Origin: Neolentinus lepideus HHB14362 ss-1
Lineage: Eukaryota; Basidiomycota; Agaricomycetes; Gloeophyllales; Gloeophyllaceae
NCBI GenBank assembly: GCA_001632425.1
Contig: KV425578.1
Location: forward strand, 151,165 to 215,164
Reading direction: 5' to 3'
DNA: 64,000 nt
Both the position numbers and the translations under genes were made by a program. Under the pieces are notes generated by a model. The model did no database searches, was not told the origin of the DNA, and saw only the letters and a list, made by a program, of their open reading frames with translations. Positions within the stretch are counted from its first letter, which is position 1. Each line of letters opens with the position of its first letter. Of this stretch, positions 21,490 to 32,292 are shown one piece after another.

Positions 21490-22215
21490 AATTTGGTGGT
21501 AAGTTACCGGGAGGTAAATAACTGGTAAGTACTAAGTTACCGGTAAGTTACGGTAAGTTACAGGGACCGATGTAAGTAGAGTAAGTTATTGTTCACGGGT
21601 TTCCAAGGACGAGATCTAGAGTCGCATCAAATCCGGCCTGGTTCCAGCCTAAGTTCTAACAGCTGTAGCATACAATAAACGGTGTCTGTAAACTTAAAAC
21701 GGCACATTTGCGACGTTGAATATATTACGCCTAGGCGTAGCTGCGTAGCAGATGGATTATTGAGCAACCATATTAACCGGCCATGGCAAGCAGAGAACAG
21801 AGACAATCCTCTGATTTGTCTCCCCGTAAACCATGGACAATATTTTGCATACTGATGTTACTATTGGCGAGGAAATAGGCACAAAGTTGTCGACACACTA
21901 ATCTCAGTCTATGTATATAAAGCTTGTCATCCCCCCGATGATAGTCCCGCAAATATTGCCACCCTCTCACATCAGCGTCCGAGACCTGATTGATTGGCCA
22001 ATGCCCGTCATTGACAAGGACAGTGCTTTGGGCTGGTTGTAGCAGCGTTTTTGGCTTATTTACCATTTTTGACAGTTTCTTACCTTTTATTATCTTTTTT
22101 TACTTTTTTTTACGGTAATTTACCGCGTAGGTAACTTACTGTAAGTTACCTAGGTAAACAATACCTCTGGGGACCTCGGAGTAAGTTACCAGTAAGTTAC
22201 TGGCCTGGGCTTTTT
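21490..22215. repeat. GTAAGTTAC repeat clusters flanking a ~500 bp core; possible relic element
   Basis: Bases 21495-21590 contain at least four copies of TAAGTTAC(CGG) plus variants (GTAAGTACTAAG, GTAAGTAGAGTAAG). Bases 22105-22205 contain four more (GTAACTTAC, GTAAGTTAC three times). Apart from one inverted unit the motif points the same way at both ends. The core has a 97-residue minus-strand frame (21773-22066, ATG-initiated, RGWQYLRDYHRGDDKLYIHR) with no recognised family. Subterminal arrays of short repeats are typical of non-autonomous DNA transposons, but clear terminal inverted repeats and target duplications were not found. Confidence 0.55.
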
Positions 22216-22759
22216 TTCCCGAACGCTATCCCCGACATTGGAACCAACGCTTTCACTGGCATATTTGCCCGCTTAAACATGAAGCGCAATTAAATATTCC
22301 GGTGAGGTGCTACGCAGCGCGTTGTAAGTGATCTGTGGTTGACAACCAATTTCAGATGGCTAACGCCTCGATATCCGATGTTCAAGATAACTTCATGTCT
22401 AACAATCCTTAAAACTTTCTGCGTGGATAAAGGGGGGGCGGCAAAAAAACTTGACAGAAATCTCTCGACTTCTTCAAAGCGGGAGTCGTGTCACGGTGCT
22501 CTGACACCAAGGCTTTGGGCAGAGCCTGTAAGTTGACTAGCGCCCATGCACTGAAACAAACGGTAGGTAGAACTGATGGCTTCACCAAATTGTCGTGATC
22601 CTGATTCAGCCACCGACGATCATCCGCTACGTAAGGACCAGCATATATGTTCGAACTTGATTAATACGGGAGAACAAGGCGACTCCATCTTTATCGACAC
22701 AGCGACATGGAATAGTCAAGTTTTCGACTGCGTTAAGATACTCCATCTCGGAGCTTCAG
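22216..22759. other. Intergenic region left of the GMC pseudogene
   Basis: No gene recognised. The sequence corresponding to the N-terminal third of the GMC genes (FAD motif and GGSTSINGG region) is not found here. Confidence 0.45.
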
Positions 22760-24413
22760 GTTCATGGACGTACGGCGGCCCGTAGTAACCCTACTTCATC
22801 GCTATATTGGGGAACATGTTCGGCCTTGCATACTGTCCGATTTTAATCACGGTGATGCCAACTATGTGTTGATGACACCTCTGGTATGTCTGGATATCAC
22901 TCAAGTGGTTACCTTTTCTCATCTGGGGAACCTAGACATTGAACTAGAATGATGACGACCACCGGTTATCCCCTGCCGAAAAGTGTCTGACAGTTGAGCA
23001 TGAGAGGACTAACTGGCTCATTCTTGTTAGTCCCCAGGTCTGTTGTACTCCGAAACCACTCCACAAAAACCGACGTAGAAATTAGGGGACAGGAGTCGTC
23101 TTGGCCAATAACAGTTTGTCTTTGCATGCTTCAGGGTGAAGTTTGGCCTTACTGGCGATCTCCGTGTGTTGTATATTACGCACAGCCGCAGGAAAGTAAT
23201 TGCTGCTGCTGGAGCCACACAAGCGGGTTGTTTATACCCCGGGAGGAAGTAACGCTGGTAGGCTGTGTCCTTGAGACGCCTGCGCTTCTCTACTCATCAC
23301 GCATTGGTGATTCATCAGTTCTCGAGCCCCTGGGCATACAGACCCTCCTAAACTTGCCTACTGTAGGCAAGAATCTACGAGAAAAGTGAGTGACTGTGAT
23401 ATCTCCTTCGTACCCCTCATGATCGCTTTGGGTGACCGATTTGATGTCCGACGAAAAGAGACCGTCCGATGTCACCGCGCATCCGGACCTCTATTAGCTC
23501 TTCAGTGAACGAGCTCAATCTGCGGTAAATCGGACTCAGTCGTCGCAGTCCCTGTGAGCGAAGTCTCAGGCCGGATCGACATTGTTAGCGAGCAGAGACA
23601 ATGGGTGCAGGCTGACCTTTTTATTGAGAATGGCTAGTCTATGTGATCACTCCCTTCACCTCCTTTCGATTGGTTGTCTGATACTATCCTCTCCTGCGTG
23701 TCATCAACTCCGATAGTCGAGCTCTCCTGGACTACGGGAGTTCTAACGTAAGTATTATGATTGTTGTCTTGGTAAGTTAGACTTGGAATTTTCTAACTGG
23801 ACGTCAATTCACTGAATATTGTAATATGGCCGTGGCTGCCTTTCAGCGGAGACATAGTGCAGATTACGGTGGAAATGCGGTTTGTTCGAACTCAATGTTA
23901 TACTGTGACTTTTGGCCATTGATAGAGCACCGATCCCTTTGCGTAGCCCAAAGACAGGGTTCACTACCTCAGCGTCCCGTTTATTTTGTCGGCACTGACT
24001 AGCCCTCCATTGGGGTACATAGATCTCACTTGTGATTCACGTCTGTTGATTGTCTGCAGTTATTTGTCTACGGGCGAAGTAACGCCAGGCTTCACGCCGT
24101 TCCCAGCGACGGCAACCGCGGCTCGGAGCGGGATTGGAGAAACTGAACCCTTAATCCTGAAGGTTTCTTCAGTTCCGTTGCCAACGTGGAGTATGATGAG
24201 AGGCAAGCTCTCTTAGATTTCACATATCTTGCCCTCATTAACCCCTTCTCAGGAGCTGTCAGCAGTAGTCTGATTGTCTACGACACATCAAACTTGAGTG
24301 TCGTCGACGCGTCCACTCTCCCATTACAAGTCAGCGCGCATTTAAATCTGTCTGCGACGCTGTATGGTGTAGCGGAAAAGGCTGCGGACTTATCAAGGAA
24401 GCTCAGACTCTGA
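22760..24413 (+). pseudogene. GMC oxidoreductase, third copy, truncated and degraded
   Basis: Aligns with the two GMC genes from the position of their [10 protein letters not shown] region onward. Recognisable remnants are a VLMTPLV-like word near 22868, a stretch near 22935-23040 matching the [11 protein letters not shown]...TNWL region, [24 protein letters not shown] (23305-23385), the FSRG region near 23850, and the C-terminus SSSLIVYDTSNLSVVDASTLPL then [15 protein letters not shown] (24255-24400). The first half, including FAD-binding and GGSTSINGG motifs, is missing. The HPIGTCAMM active-site region is lost around 24170-24200, and stops and frame changes separate the remnants. It cannot encode a working enzyme. 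Confidence 0.88.
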
Positions 24414-25238
24414 TAGGTTGCCGATGCTGAACCACTCCAGGACATTATTGACTACTTGTTTTCCTCTTTAAGGGCATGGCTGACTCAGTTGTCGTCGTTC
24501 TTTTCCTTCGATGGGATCCCATGGGCTATGGACATCCGATTCCGATGCTTGCTAAAACGCCTAGATTGATATCTCATGCTAATCAGATGTAACACCATCC
24601 AGACGACAACTTTGCCGATCGAGAAGCATCGGGTGAAGAAGTCTTCAACATGGTATTCTTCACATTCATAGTAAATTCACACCGAAATGATTGACAAGCA
24701 AACTCTCATCTTGCAGAGCGTTGACTTGAATATTGCATGCCGTCAACTGTCTGTGTCACGTGACCTTCCTCATTTCATGTCTGTTTGAACAAGCACCGTC
24801 AGAACTCCATCCGTATCTTGCAATACGAATGTCATCACACAGCTGTATTTCTTTCGGCCGACCGTCTGCCCCATGAATGCAGGGGAACAGTGAAACTGAG
24901 GCTAAGTCACGCAATCGGCGCGGACATCCTCGCCATAGATATGCTAAGTTCATCCTGCTAGCAAGCCCTTGCGAACGGGCTGGCCCCATCCGTTACAGCT
25001 CTTTATCCGGTTATAGATACGAGGATTACATTGCGATAGGGTGTGTCTTCGTGCCGTTTGAAGCCGTACTCCTACCGTTTACATCACGCCTTCACTTTAC
25101 ACCTTTGCACCATAGTGATTTCATAGCGCTCCCGGGACATGGACACGCAGTATATAAACGGGAGCAACAGCCGATGTAACCTCGCGGAGTTGTTCTTCGT
25201 GTAATATCTGTCAATTCTGATACGCCACTCCTATCCTT
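24414..25238. other. Intergenic region between the pseudogene and the dioxygenase
   Basis: Non-coding as far as can be seen. It contains the promoter of the downstream plus-strand dioxygenase; TATATAAA occurs at about 25150, roughly 90 bases before the ATG. Confidence 0.5.
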
Positions 25239-26795
25239 ATGGCCACTGAAACGATCACCAAGTCCACGGAGCAAGTGGCCGAGGCTGTCTCGAAGCTGAA
25301 CCTGACAGGTGATAGCGCTGTGAGTAGTTGTAGGTTGGACTGATCATAGCTGCAGTGACCTACCGTTCATCTCTAGAAAACAGCATCGTACCCTTTCTAC
25401 CTGCCCTACTGGGATGTCTCGGAAAAGTTCCCACCGACTCAGATCTTTAGTAAGTCCCCACGCGATCCGGAATTGAAACGAATGCTCTCGTAGCTCATGT
25501 CAATATCTTGTAGAATTTGAGGAACCTGGAAAACGCGCGGATCCCACCAAGCCCCACCTCCTGACTCCCTCCACGACTTTGAACCATCTGAGTCCTTACA
25601 TCGGCACGGAGGTCACCGGCGTGCAGATCTCCCAGCTCAGCAAGGAGGGATTGGACGAGTTAGCTCTCTTTGTGGCGGAGAGGAAGCTAGTTATCTTCAG
25701 AGACCAGGACTTTAAGGATATTGGCCCGGACAGGCAGATTGAGATCGCCAGGTTATTGACCCCATATCTCCCGGAATGTTGTCGCTAATATTAGATCAGG
25801 TATTTCGGCCCAATTCAGAGGCACCCTACGTCTGGTAATGTGAAAGGGTACCCCGAATTCCACGTCGGTGAGCGGCAGTTACTGCCTATTCGCCATCTCA
25901 ACGGCGTCCTAATTATCAACAGTCTACCGCGACAGCAAGCACAGAGGATTCCGGGACTATCATGGCGAAGACCGTGCCAACCTTACCAGCTGGCACTCCG
26001 ATATAGTAAGTAAGCGAGTCGTGTCCTTAAAGTATTACTCTCACTTTATATCTGCAGTCCTACGAGAAACAGCCCCCTGGGACGACCTTCTTCTGGATCC
26101 TTGACCAGGTAAATACAGTCAATTTTCTGGAGCACATGTGGTGATATACTTACTTTCGTATCCGTAGCCTGAACTCGGTGGAAACACCATTTTCTCCTCG
26201 CAAGTCGAGGCCTATAACCGTCTCTCCCCTGAGTTCCAGAAGCGTCTTGAAGGTCTGCGCGCGGTGCACTCTGCTGTCTACCAGGCCGAAAACTCTATAC
26301 AGCGCGGAGGCCCTGTACGTCGTGAACCTGTCGAGACCGAGGTATGTCCCTCTCCGCTCACCACCCGTTCAAGCTTGAGTTAAATGCGATATATCCACAT
26401 CGCACAGCATCCTCTCGTCCGCGTTCACCCTGCAACTGGCGAGAAGGCTTTGTACGTCAACCAAGGCTTCACGCGGCGCATTGTTGGCTTCAAGAAGGAG
26501 GAATCTGACTACCTGCTCAACTTCTTGTACGACCATATCGCCAAGGGTGCCGACTTCCACGTCCGTGCCACGTACAAGCCCGGCACTGTGGTCATTTGGG
26601 TACGCATATCCGTTCTTGACCTCAACTTTACCTTAACCAATTCATTCGTTCGATTCCTGACTTATGGGGTTGCATTCGCAGGATAACCGGGTGACGGTGC
26701 ACTCTGCCACGGAGGACTACTCATACGATGAGCTGAGACATGCCGTGCGGCTTACGCCCCAAGCGGAGGTTCCTATCCCAGCGTCAAGCAACTGA
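25239..26795 (+). CDS. TauD/TfdA-family Fe(II)/2-oxoglutarate dioxygenase
   Basis: Non-heme iron oxygenase that couples 2-oxoglutarate decarboxylation to hydroxylation. Fungal relatives act on sulfonates such as taurine or on related small acids. Nine exons join in frame (25239-25319, 25377-25449, 25514-25751, 25800-25867, 25923-26005, 26058-26108, 26168-26341, 26408-26599, 26682-26795). The start MATETITKSTEQVAEAV is followed by LPYWDVSEKFPPTQIFKFEEPGK. The iron ligands appear as the HxD pair in SWHSDISYE and the distal His in VTVHSATEDY. The 2-oxoglutarate-binding Arg is in HAVRLTP. YFGPIQRHPTSG, FSSQVEAYNRLSPEFQ and LYVNQGFTRRIVGF are typical of the family. There is no signal peptide, so it is probably cytosolic. 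The substrate cannot be read from the sequence; no sulfur-metabolism neighbour is present. Confidence 0.92.
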
Positions 26796-27280
26796 TAGAG
26801 GCACGCGACGAGGATAACGTACTTTTCTGTGCCATCGTGTATTAGTAGGGGACCCACGGTTGCCATGTATTAATGTGGAAATATGACCAGCGGTTTGGTG
26901 TACTGCAAGGGTAAAGGGTTAATCGAAGATAACATCTGTCAGTCGATGGTCAGATCTACGATAGACGCCCAAGTTCTAGGCTGAAGGAATGAGTGAAAAT
27001 GGATTGGGATTTCTTCGCGTACCGATGCAAAGACTAGTGTAAAATTACATATGCCACATTGTCATTCATTGAATTATCGACGACGGAATGTACCTACAAA
27101 TACCAAGGGATTCAGAGCCAAAGGAAAGGTGAGAAGAGAGAGGGCACAGTTTTAAATGTCGCAAGAGAGTTCAGAGCAACACACATGTAGGGAAATGGGA
27201 AGAGTTAAAAGAAAACATGTCTGTCTGTTTTGCCTTTTATCGACGCCGCAAGCCATGATGGTGGAAACGCGATCCAGTGA
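26796..27280. other. Intergenic region between convergent genes
   Basis: 3' flanks of the dioxygenase (+) and NAP1 (-). Nothing further recognised. Confidence 0.5.
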
Positions 27281-28747
27281 TCACTGTTGCTTGCATTCCT
27301 CAGCGTTGACATTGGGAGCCGCACCACCCGCACCACGACCCCGCGGAGGACCACGACGCCTCACAGGGACGTCTCCGTCAGAATCAGAGTCCTATGAAGA
27401 ACAAAATGAGTTTTTCGAACGGACATCGGATTAGGCACAACTCCATACATCATCCTCAAACCGGTCCTCATCGTCTTCCTCATCAATGTCCTCGAAGTCA
27501 TCGTCATCATCATCCATAGTCTCATACTCAAGAGCCTTGCCCGTGAAGTAGTCAACAGCTTTGGGAATAATCTAAGGAAGGATTAGATACTGCACAACGA
27601 CATATTATTGTGTTCTTACCTTCTCCTTGATGTCCTCTCCAAGCTGGTAATCGATCTCTAACTTCTCCTCCAGTTCCTCCAGCTCATCCACATCGATTTC
27701 ACCGTTCTCGATGGCTTCGTCTGCGGGTGGTTCAGGTGGGCCGAAGAAGTTGAAGAACGACTCCGTGGGACGCGCTTTCCGTACGAGACGAGTGCGGTTC
27801 GTGTCTACGAGAAGATCAGAGCATGAAATAGTGGGGAGCAAGTGCACCCACTCTTATTGCGCTGCTTCTTAATCTCAAACTCCTTGGTCAGGTCTTTGTC
27901 CTCTTTCCATTTGATTTCTGTGCCGATCGCGCGATCGTATACAAAATCACCCGAGTAGCCGACCTCCTCCTGGTATATATACGTCTTCTCGAGCACCTCA
28001 TTCTCAAAGTACTCATTGGGGGTAAAGTAGAAGCTGAGCTTGAAGCCCGGCTTGGGGTCCGTGCTAGGCAGGTACGATAGCCGGATGTCAGAGAGATGCT
28101 TGAGGGCACCAGCGTCGCGATCGGTGATGATGCCTGAGAGCGCGACGTGGTTGCGCAGCGCAGTGAGCCAGAATTCAGGAATGCCCTTGGTCGTCGAGTC
28201 AGAGATGTCTTTGGGCAGCGGTGTATACTCCTCGTCATCTTTCTTAGACACGGTCTCTCCCGCTTCTACTTCTTCCGCTGTGGGCAAGGCCGTGCCAGTG
28301 ATAATCGCATGTCGACGGTCGAGTAAAGGCTTCTGCAGCTCGGCGTACTAGAAACATTTGAGTACACGAGACGTACTGAGAAAATACACTCACCTTCTTC
28401 TCAAGCTCTAGGCACTCACGCTTGTATTGGTTCTGCAGCTCGTCTTGCTTCACCTGAACACCCTTGAGGGCCTCGACTTTCATCTTTACTTCGACGGGAA
28501 GACTCTCGATATACCCAGAGCTCTTGCCGATCAGACCAGACAGCTTGCCCTGCACAAGCCCTGCCAACATGCCACCCGCAAGACCGGCAGTGGGCGACGA
28601 TGCGTCCTCCTCGCCCTCATTGTCCTCAGAAATATCAGGGACAGTCGGACGCGACAGACCTTGTGCGATGGGCGCCTGCGTCAACGGCGTGTTCTGCGGC
28701 GTTGGGGCAGTAATATCGCTTTCTCTGAAGGGTACATTGGAAGACAT
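27281..28747 (-). CDS. NAP1: Nucleosome assembly protein 1 (histone chaperone)
   Basis: Histone H2A-H2B chaperone, shuttling between cytoplasm and nucleus. The ATG at 28745-28747 begins MSSNVPFRESDITAPTPQN. A long helix with VEVKMKVEALKGVQVKQDELQNQYKRECLELEKKY forms the dimerisation coiled coil. The core follows: GIPEFWLTALRNHVALSG, LSDIRLSYLP, GFKLSFYFTPNEYFENEVLEKTY and GTEIKWKEDKDLTKEFEIKKQRNK. After short introns come RPTESFFNFFGPPEPP and the Asp/Glu-rich tail (DDDDDDFEDIDEEDDED). The last exon is Arg/Gly-rich (RRRGPPRGRGAGG) and ends ECKQQ-stop. CKQQ is a CaaX-type box as in animal and yeast NAP1, so farnesylation is plausible. The translation stop lies within the basic tail exon after the final intron (about 27392-27448). 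Confidence 0.95.
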
Positions 28748-28968
28748 GATGAGCTGAGTGGTCGAGCACAACGCGTGTCGCAGAAAATGAAGAGCAAAAG
28801 AGGAGCAAAAGCTTCGTGGGTCTGGCCTAGCGGAGTCTCGGCATTTGCCATTGTCGATGCAAAAAATCGGTCCGAGTAAGCGATTTAGGAATTTGTTTGT
28901 GATAGTTTGCGATAAAACTATGCGGCTAACGCATTTATTATTGCTGTTACAGCACTTCTGCTTTAGCA

Positions 28969-31900
28969 TTACAGCTTCTCGAAAACATACAGATACGCCA
29001 ACTTCTTCAGCGCTCTTACACTCTCCCGATCAGCTTTAACCACCTTCTCGTCGTTGAACAGCACCCAGCCTTCATCTGGGTCACTCTCGTCGACAGCGAT
29101 GTCCGACCCATGTGCCGGGTGGCGGATATGAGCGACATAATGACCTGAGTGGACCGAGGGGCCTTTGTGGGAAATGAACGCCTTCAACCTATACTTGGCC
29201 GGAAGTTGCGAAGTGCCAGGGACCTTTTTAGACGTTGATGTAGACCCAGAAGCGTCCGATGTTGGCGGAGCATCTTCACCCATATCATCGGGGTGCGAGA
29301 ACAGCCACTCCACAGCTCGCTCCGCATCGCCTCCCTATACGAGAAAACCAGGAGGTATTTGTATACGTCAAAGATATCGGAGGCATAGTTCCCTGACTCA
29401 CCGTCTCACGCAAGGCCTTCTTGGCCTGTGCAAATGTGAAACCCATGTCCGCTAGCACACCGATCTGCTCAGCCGAAGGTTCGGGCCCGGCACTCGAGCT
29501 TGTAGTCCCGAGAGGGGCATCGATGTCTAAGGGGGACATGACGATTAGAGTTTGTTGCCTGTATTTGCAGTATGGGAAGATGGAATACCGGGGTCGTCCA
29601 TATGGGCAAACAACCACTCCATGGCAGCTTCTGGATCTCTGTTTCCAGTTGCCAGTAAAGATTTCTGGCACCTTATAATTGGAAAGCCCATGGCCTCCAA
29701 TTGGGCCATGGCAGCCTCATTGAACTGTGGCTGACTTGAAGCACCTGATTTCAAAGTTTCAGCCAAACGCCGCCTATAAAAGATGGCGACTTACCTGTAA
29801 TTTCCTCCGGTAATTGCTCCTCGTCGTGCTGCATTCCATGCCCGAGATAACCGTCGAGTTGTAAGGTATCTGATGGTGGCAGGATAACCGGAACATCTAT
29901 AGCATTTCCCACCGGTGAGAAGGGCGAAATAAGAGAGAAAGCAATGTTATTTTCACATACCAAGCTTTGACGGGACCCAATTGACGAGTTGAAACTTCCG
30001 CGCATGCACTACAAGCACTCCAGGGAATGTAGCGAATTTCGACTGCCTGTTCAGAGAAGCAAACGACGTCAACCACAGATATCACATGGCTACCTAAAGA
30101 GACAAACCACGTACTTCGTGGCCAAGACCTTCTTCCGACACGCTGGACACGTGTATTCCAAACCCTCCGGACTCATAACAATGTCCAAGCACTCCTTCAG
30201 TGGTACGTCCTCCCACAGGGTCTTCCCCTCCTCATCCTTCCCAGCCTCGTTCGCCGGCACCGGCACACTCACACTATCCACTTCATCGACCCTATATCTC
30301 ACCTTCTTACACTCCCCACACTGCAGCCTCTGCTCCATCCCAAATGCAAATACCTCCGTGGGCAGATGCTCTTCAGATACCCCAGCGCGCTTTCCTTGCC
30401 TTCTAAGCACGGTCAGCAAATGCGTGAGGAACTCCTCCGCATCCTGCTGCCGCATCGTCGAGAACTCCGCGTGGTCCTTCCCAATGAGGGCCTTAAACCC
30501 CATTGGCCTGACACCCTCCTGGAACACGGGCGTCGGCGAGTCGTGTACCATGGGGTTCGTCGTTTTGGGTTCGGAAGTGTCTGGACTAACCGAGTTCATG
30601 GGGCGCGGGTGGGAGTACCTGCCAGACAGAAGACCGTCGGCGAGCTTGGCCATCTGGCATTCGATGCAGTTCGCAGGTAATAGCTCTGTACAGGTTTCCC
30701 AGTGCTGGACAGCTGTCGGGTAGTACCGCTGACGGAACGGATCGAGAGAAAAGAGGGTTTGGACAATGGAGGCCATATAACAGCTATGTCACTTCTGAGC
30801 GGTGCTGAATTGGTGAAACATAAAAACGGCTTGCCTGTTCCCGAGGTTTGATAAACCTGTGAGGCCTGGTCCAAAGACAGGCTCCAGAGCGTTACCGGAC
30901 TCGTCGGTCAGCGAGAAGTCAAACTTGAGGTTGTGCTCGATTTGCTGAAGAGCGATGAATTACATTGACATGAACAGATAAATATGAGATGGACTCACCA
31001 ACTCAGTCATAGATTTCTCTGTTTTGGTCTGCGTCTCGACATTAATGCCGAAATTGCGAAGATGACGCGCTAAGTCAGGGTCCACTTTCGCGTCATTACA
31101 AATATAACAATAGATATCTATACGGGGATCGCTCCAGCTCAAGCTAACGGATCACTTGTATGTAGCGTCTCACCTGCATTGCCTTCAGGCGTAATGGTAC
31201 CCAGTTTCACGCTAACAGGATGCTTTGTCTCTTCGTAATGTTGTAATCCGTGACCGTTTCCGCCCAAGCCTCCAAATTGCTGGCGACCGCAACCGAGACT
31301 ACCACATGTCAAGCAAAGCCACAGGTTTTCCTTGAGATCGCATTTCGCGCAATGGGCGAGACCTAGGACGTCAAGAGTGTTCGTTCTGTTTGAGATGCGA
31401 ATGACACACTAGACGTACCTGACGCGGGGATGGCGCCAGTCTCGTACTGGTCTAGTAGCACGCTGTGTTCGCAAGCCTCTATTTCTTCCTCCCATGCTTT
31501 CACCTCAGACTGGCGAGCGGACGAGAGCGAAGTCATAACTTCTTTGATGAGGGATTGCACCTAAAAGTATGATACATGTTTGGAGCTTCTAAGAGCTTCG
31601 TATACCACTCACCTCTGGAGTAGACGACACCTTTGGCAGCTCCCGACCACCCTGAGGGTCACACCTCCAGCACTTCAGGGTCGTGATCCAGTCATACTTG
31701 TCCTCTTCCCGGTCTTCGACAATCGCAAGTTTCTTCATCTTAGCCGGCGGTTCCTCATCCTCTGTCTGATGATTCCATGAGATTCATTGCGAAAGAGGAC
31801 ACGCGTGGTCTACTGACACGGTTCGCAGAAGGCTTCAATTTACGCCTCACGTTCAGTGTAAACGAGTGACTGGACTTTTCAAAGTGGGTTCGGGCATGAT

Positions 31901-32122
31901 GTCTTTCCGCTCCAAGACAGCCTCCATTGAAACATGTCAGACAGACATCTATACCGAGAGGGTGGTCCTAGAATAGAAGTAAGGCATTGCGAAGGCCATT
32001 CGTGCGGCTGCACGGACCTGATTGTCGAAACATTGCGTGCACTCTTCGCGATGCACCGACTGCGACAGCTTGGGACCACGCAGTTTCGATATATCCTCTA
32101 GATGCTGGCACTGGTTCGACAT
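28969..32122 (-). CDS. UBP14: Ubiquitin carboxyl-terminal hydrolase, UBP14/USP5 (isopeptidase T) type
   Basis: Deubiquitinase that disassembles free polyubiquitin chains, keeping the proteasome clear. It starts at 32122 (MSNQCQHLEDISKLRGPKL). The domain order matches USP5. A variant N-terminal ZnF (HREECTQC, VCLTCFNGGCLG) comes first. The canonical ZnF-UBP follows (LAHCAKCDLKENLWLCLTCG, LGCGRQQFGGLGGNGHGLQHYEE). The USP catalytic Cys box is LGNSCYMASIVQTLFSL. QQDAEEFLTHLL and a zinc ribbon (LQCGECKKVRYR, YTCPACRKK) are present. Two UBA domains are inserted in the USP fold (AMAQLEAMGFPIIRCQKSL and IGVLADMGFTFAQAKKAL). The His box is SGHYVAHIRHP, followed by EGWVLFNDEKVVKA and LYVFEKL-stop. At least ten short introns interrupt it. 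NAP1 lies 222 bases downstream on the same strand. Confidence 0.94.
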
Positions 32123-32292
32123 GGTAGATTGAGACAAGAAAGAAACAGAGTAAGGCTGGGGTAAAGCCGCCGGCTGCGAATCAGTGCGATCTATGCGCGC
32201 GTTCGCGCAGAGTCCACGTGGTAGAACATGAATTTTTGGACAATTCTGGACGCGGTTTTGGGTTTTTTCTTTTACTCTTACTTCTCTTGACG
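32123..32292. promoter_or_regulatory. Divergent promoter shared by UBP14 and SSZ1
   Basis: Only 170 bases separate the two start codons. The interval contains CACGTG at about 32215 (an E-box-like palindrome within AGTCCACGTGGTAG) and a pyrimidine-rich run (TTTTTTCTTTTACTCTTACTTCTC) just before the SSZ1 ATG. No other function is visible. Confidence 0.6.
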
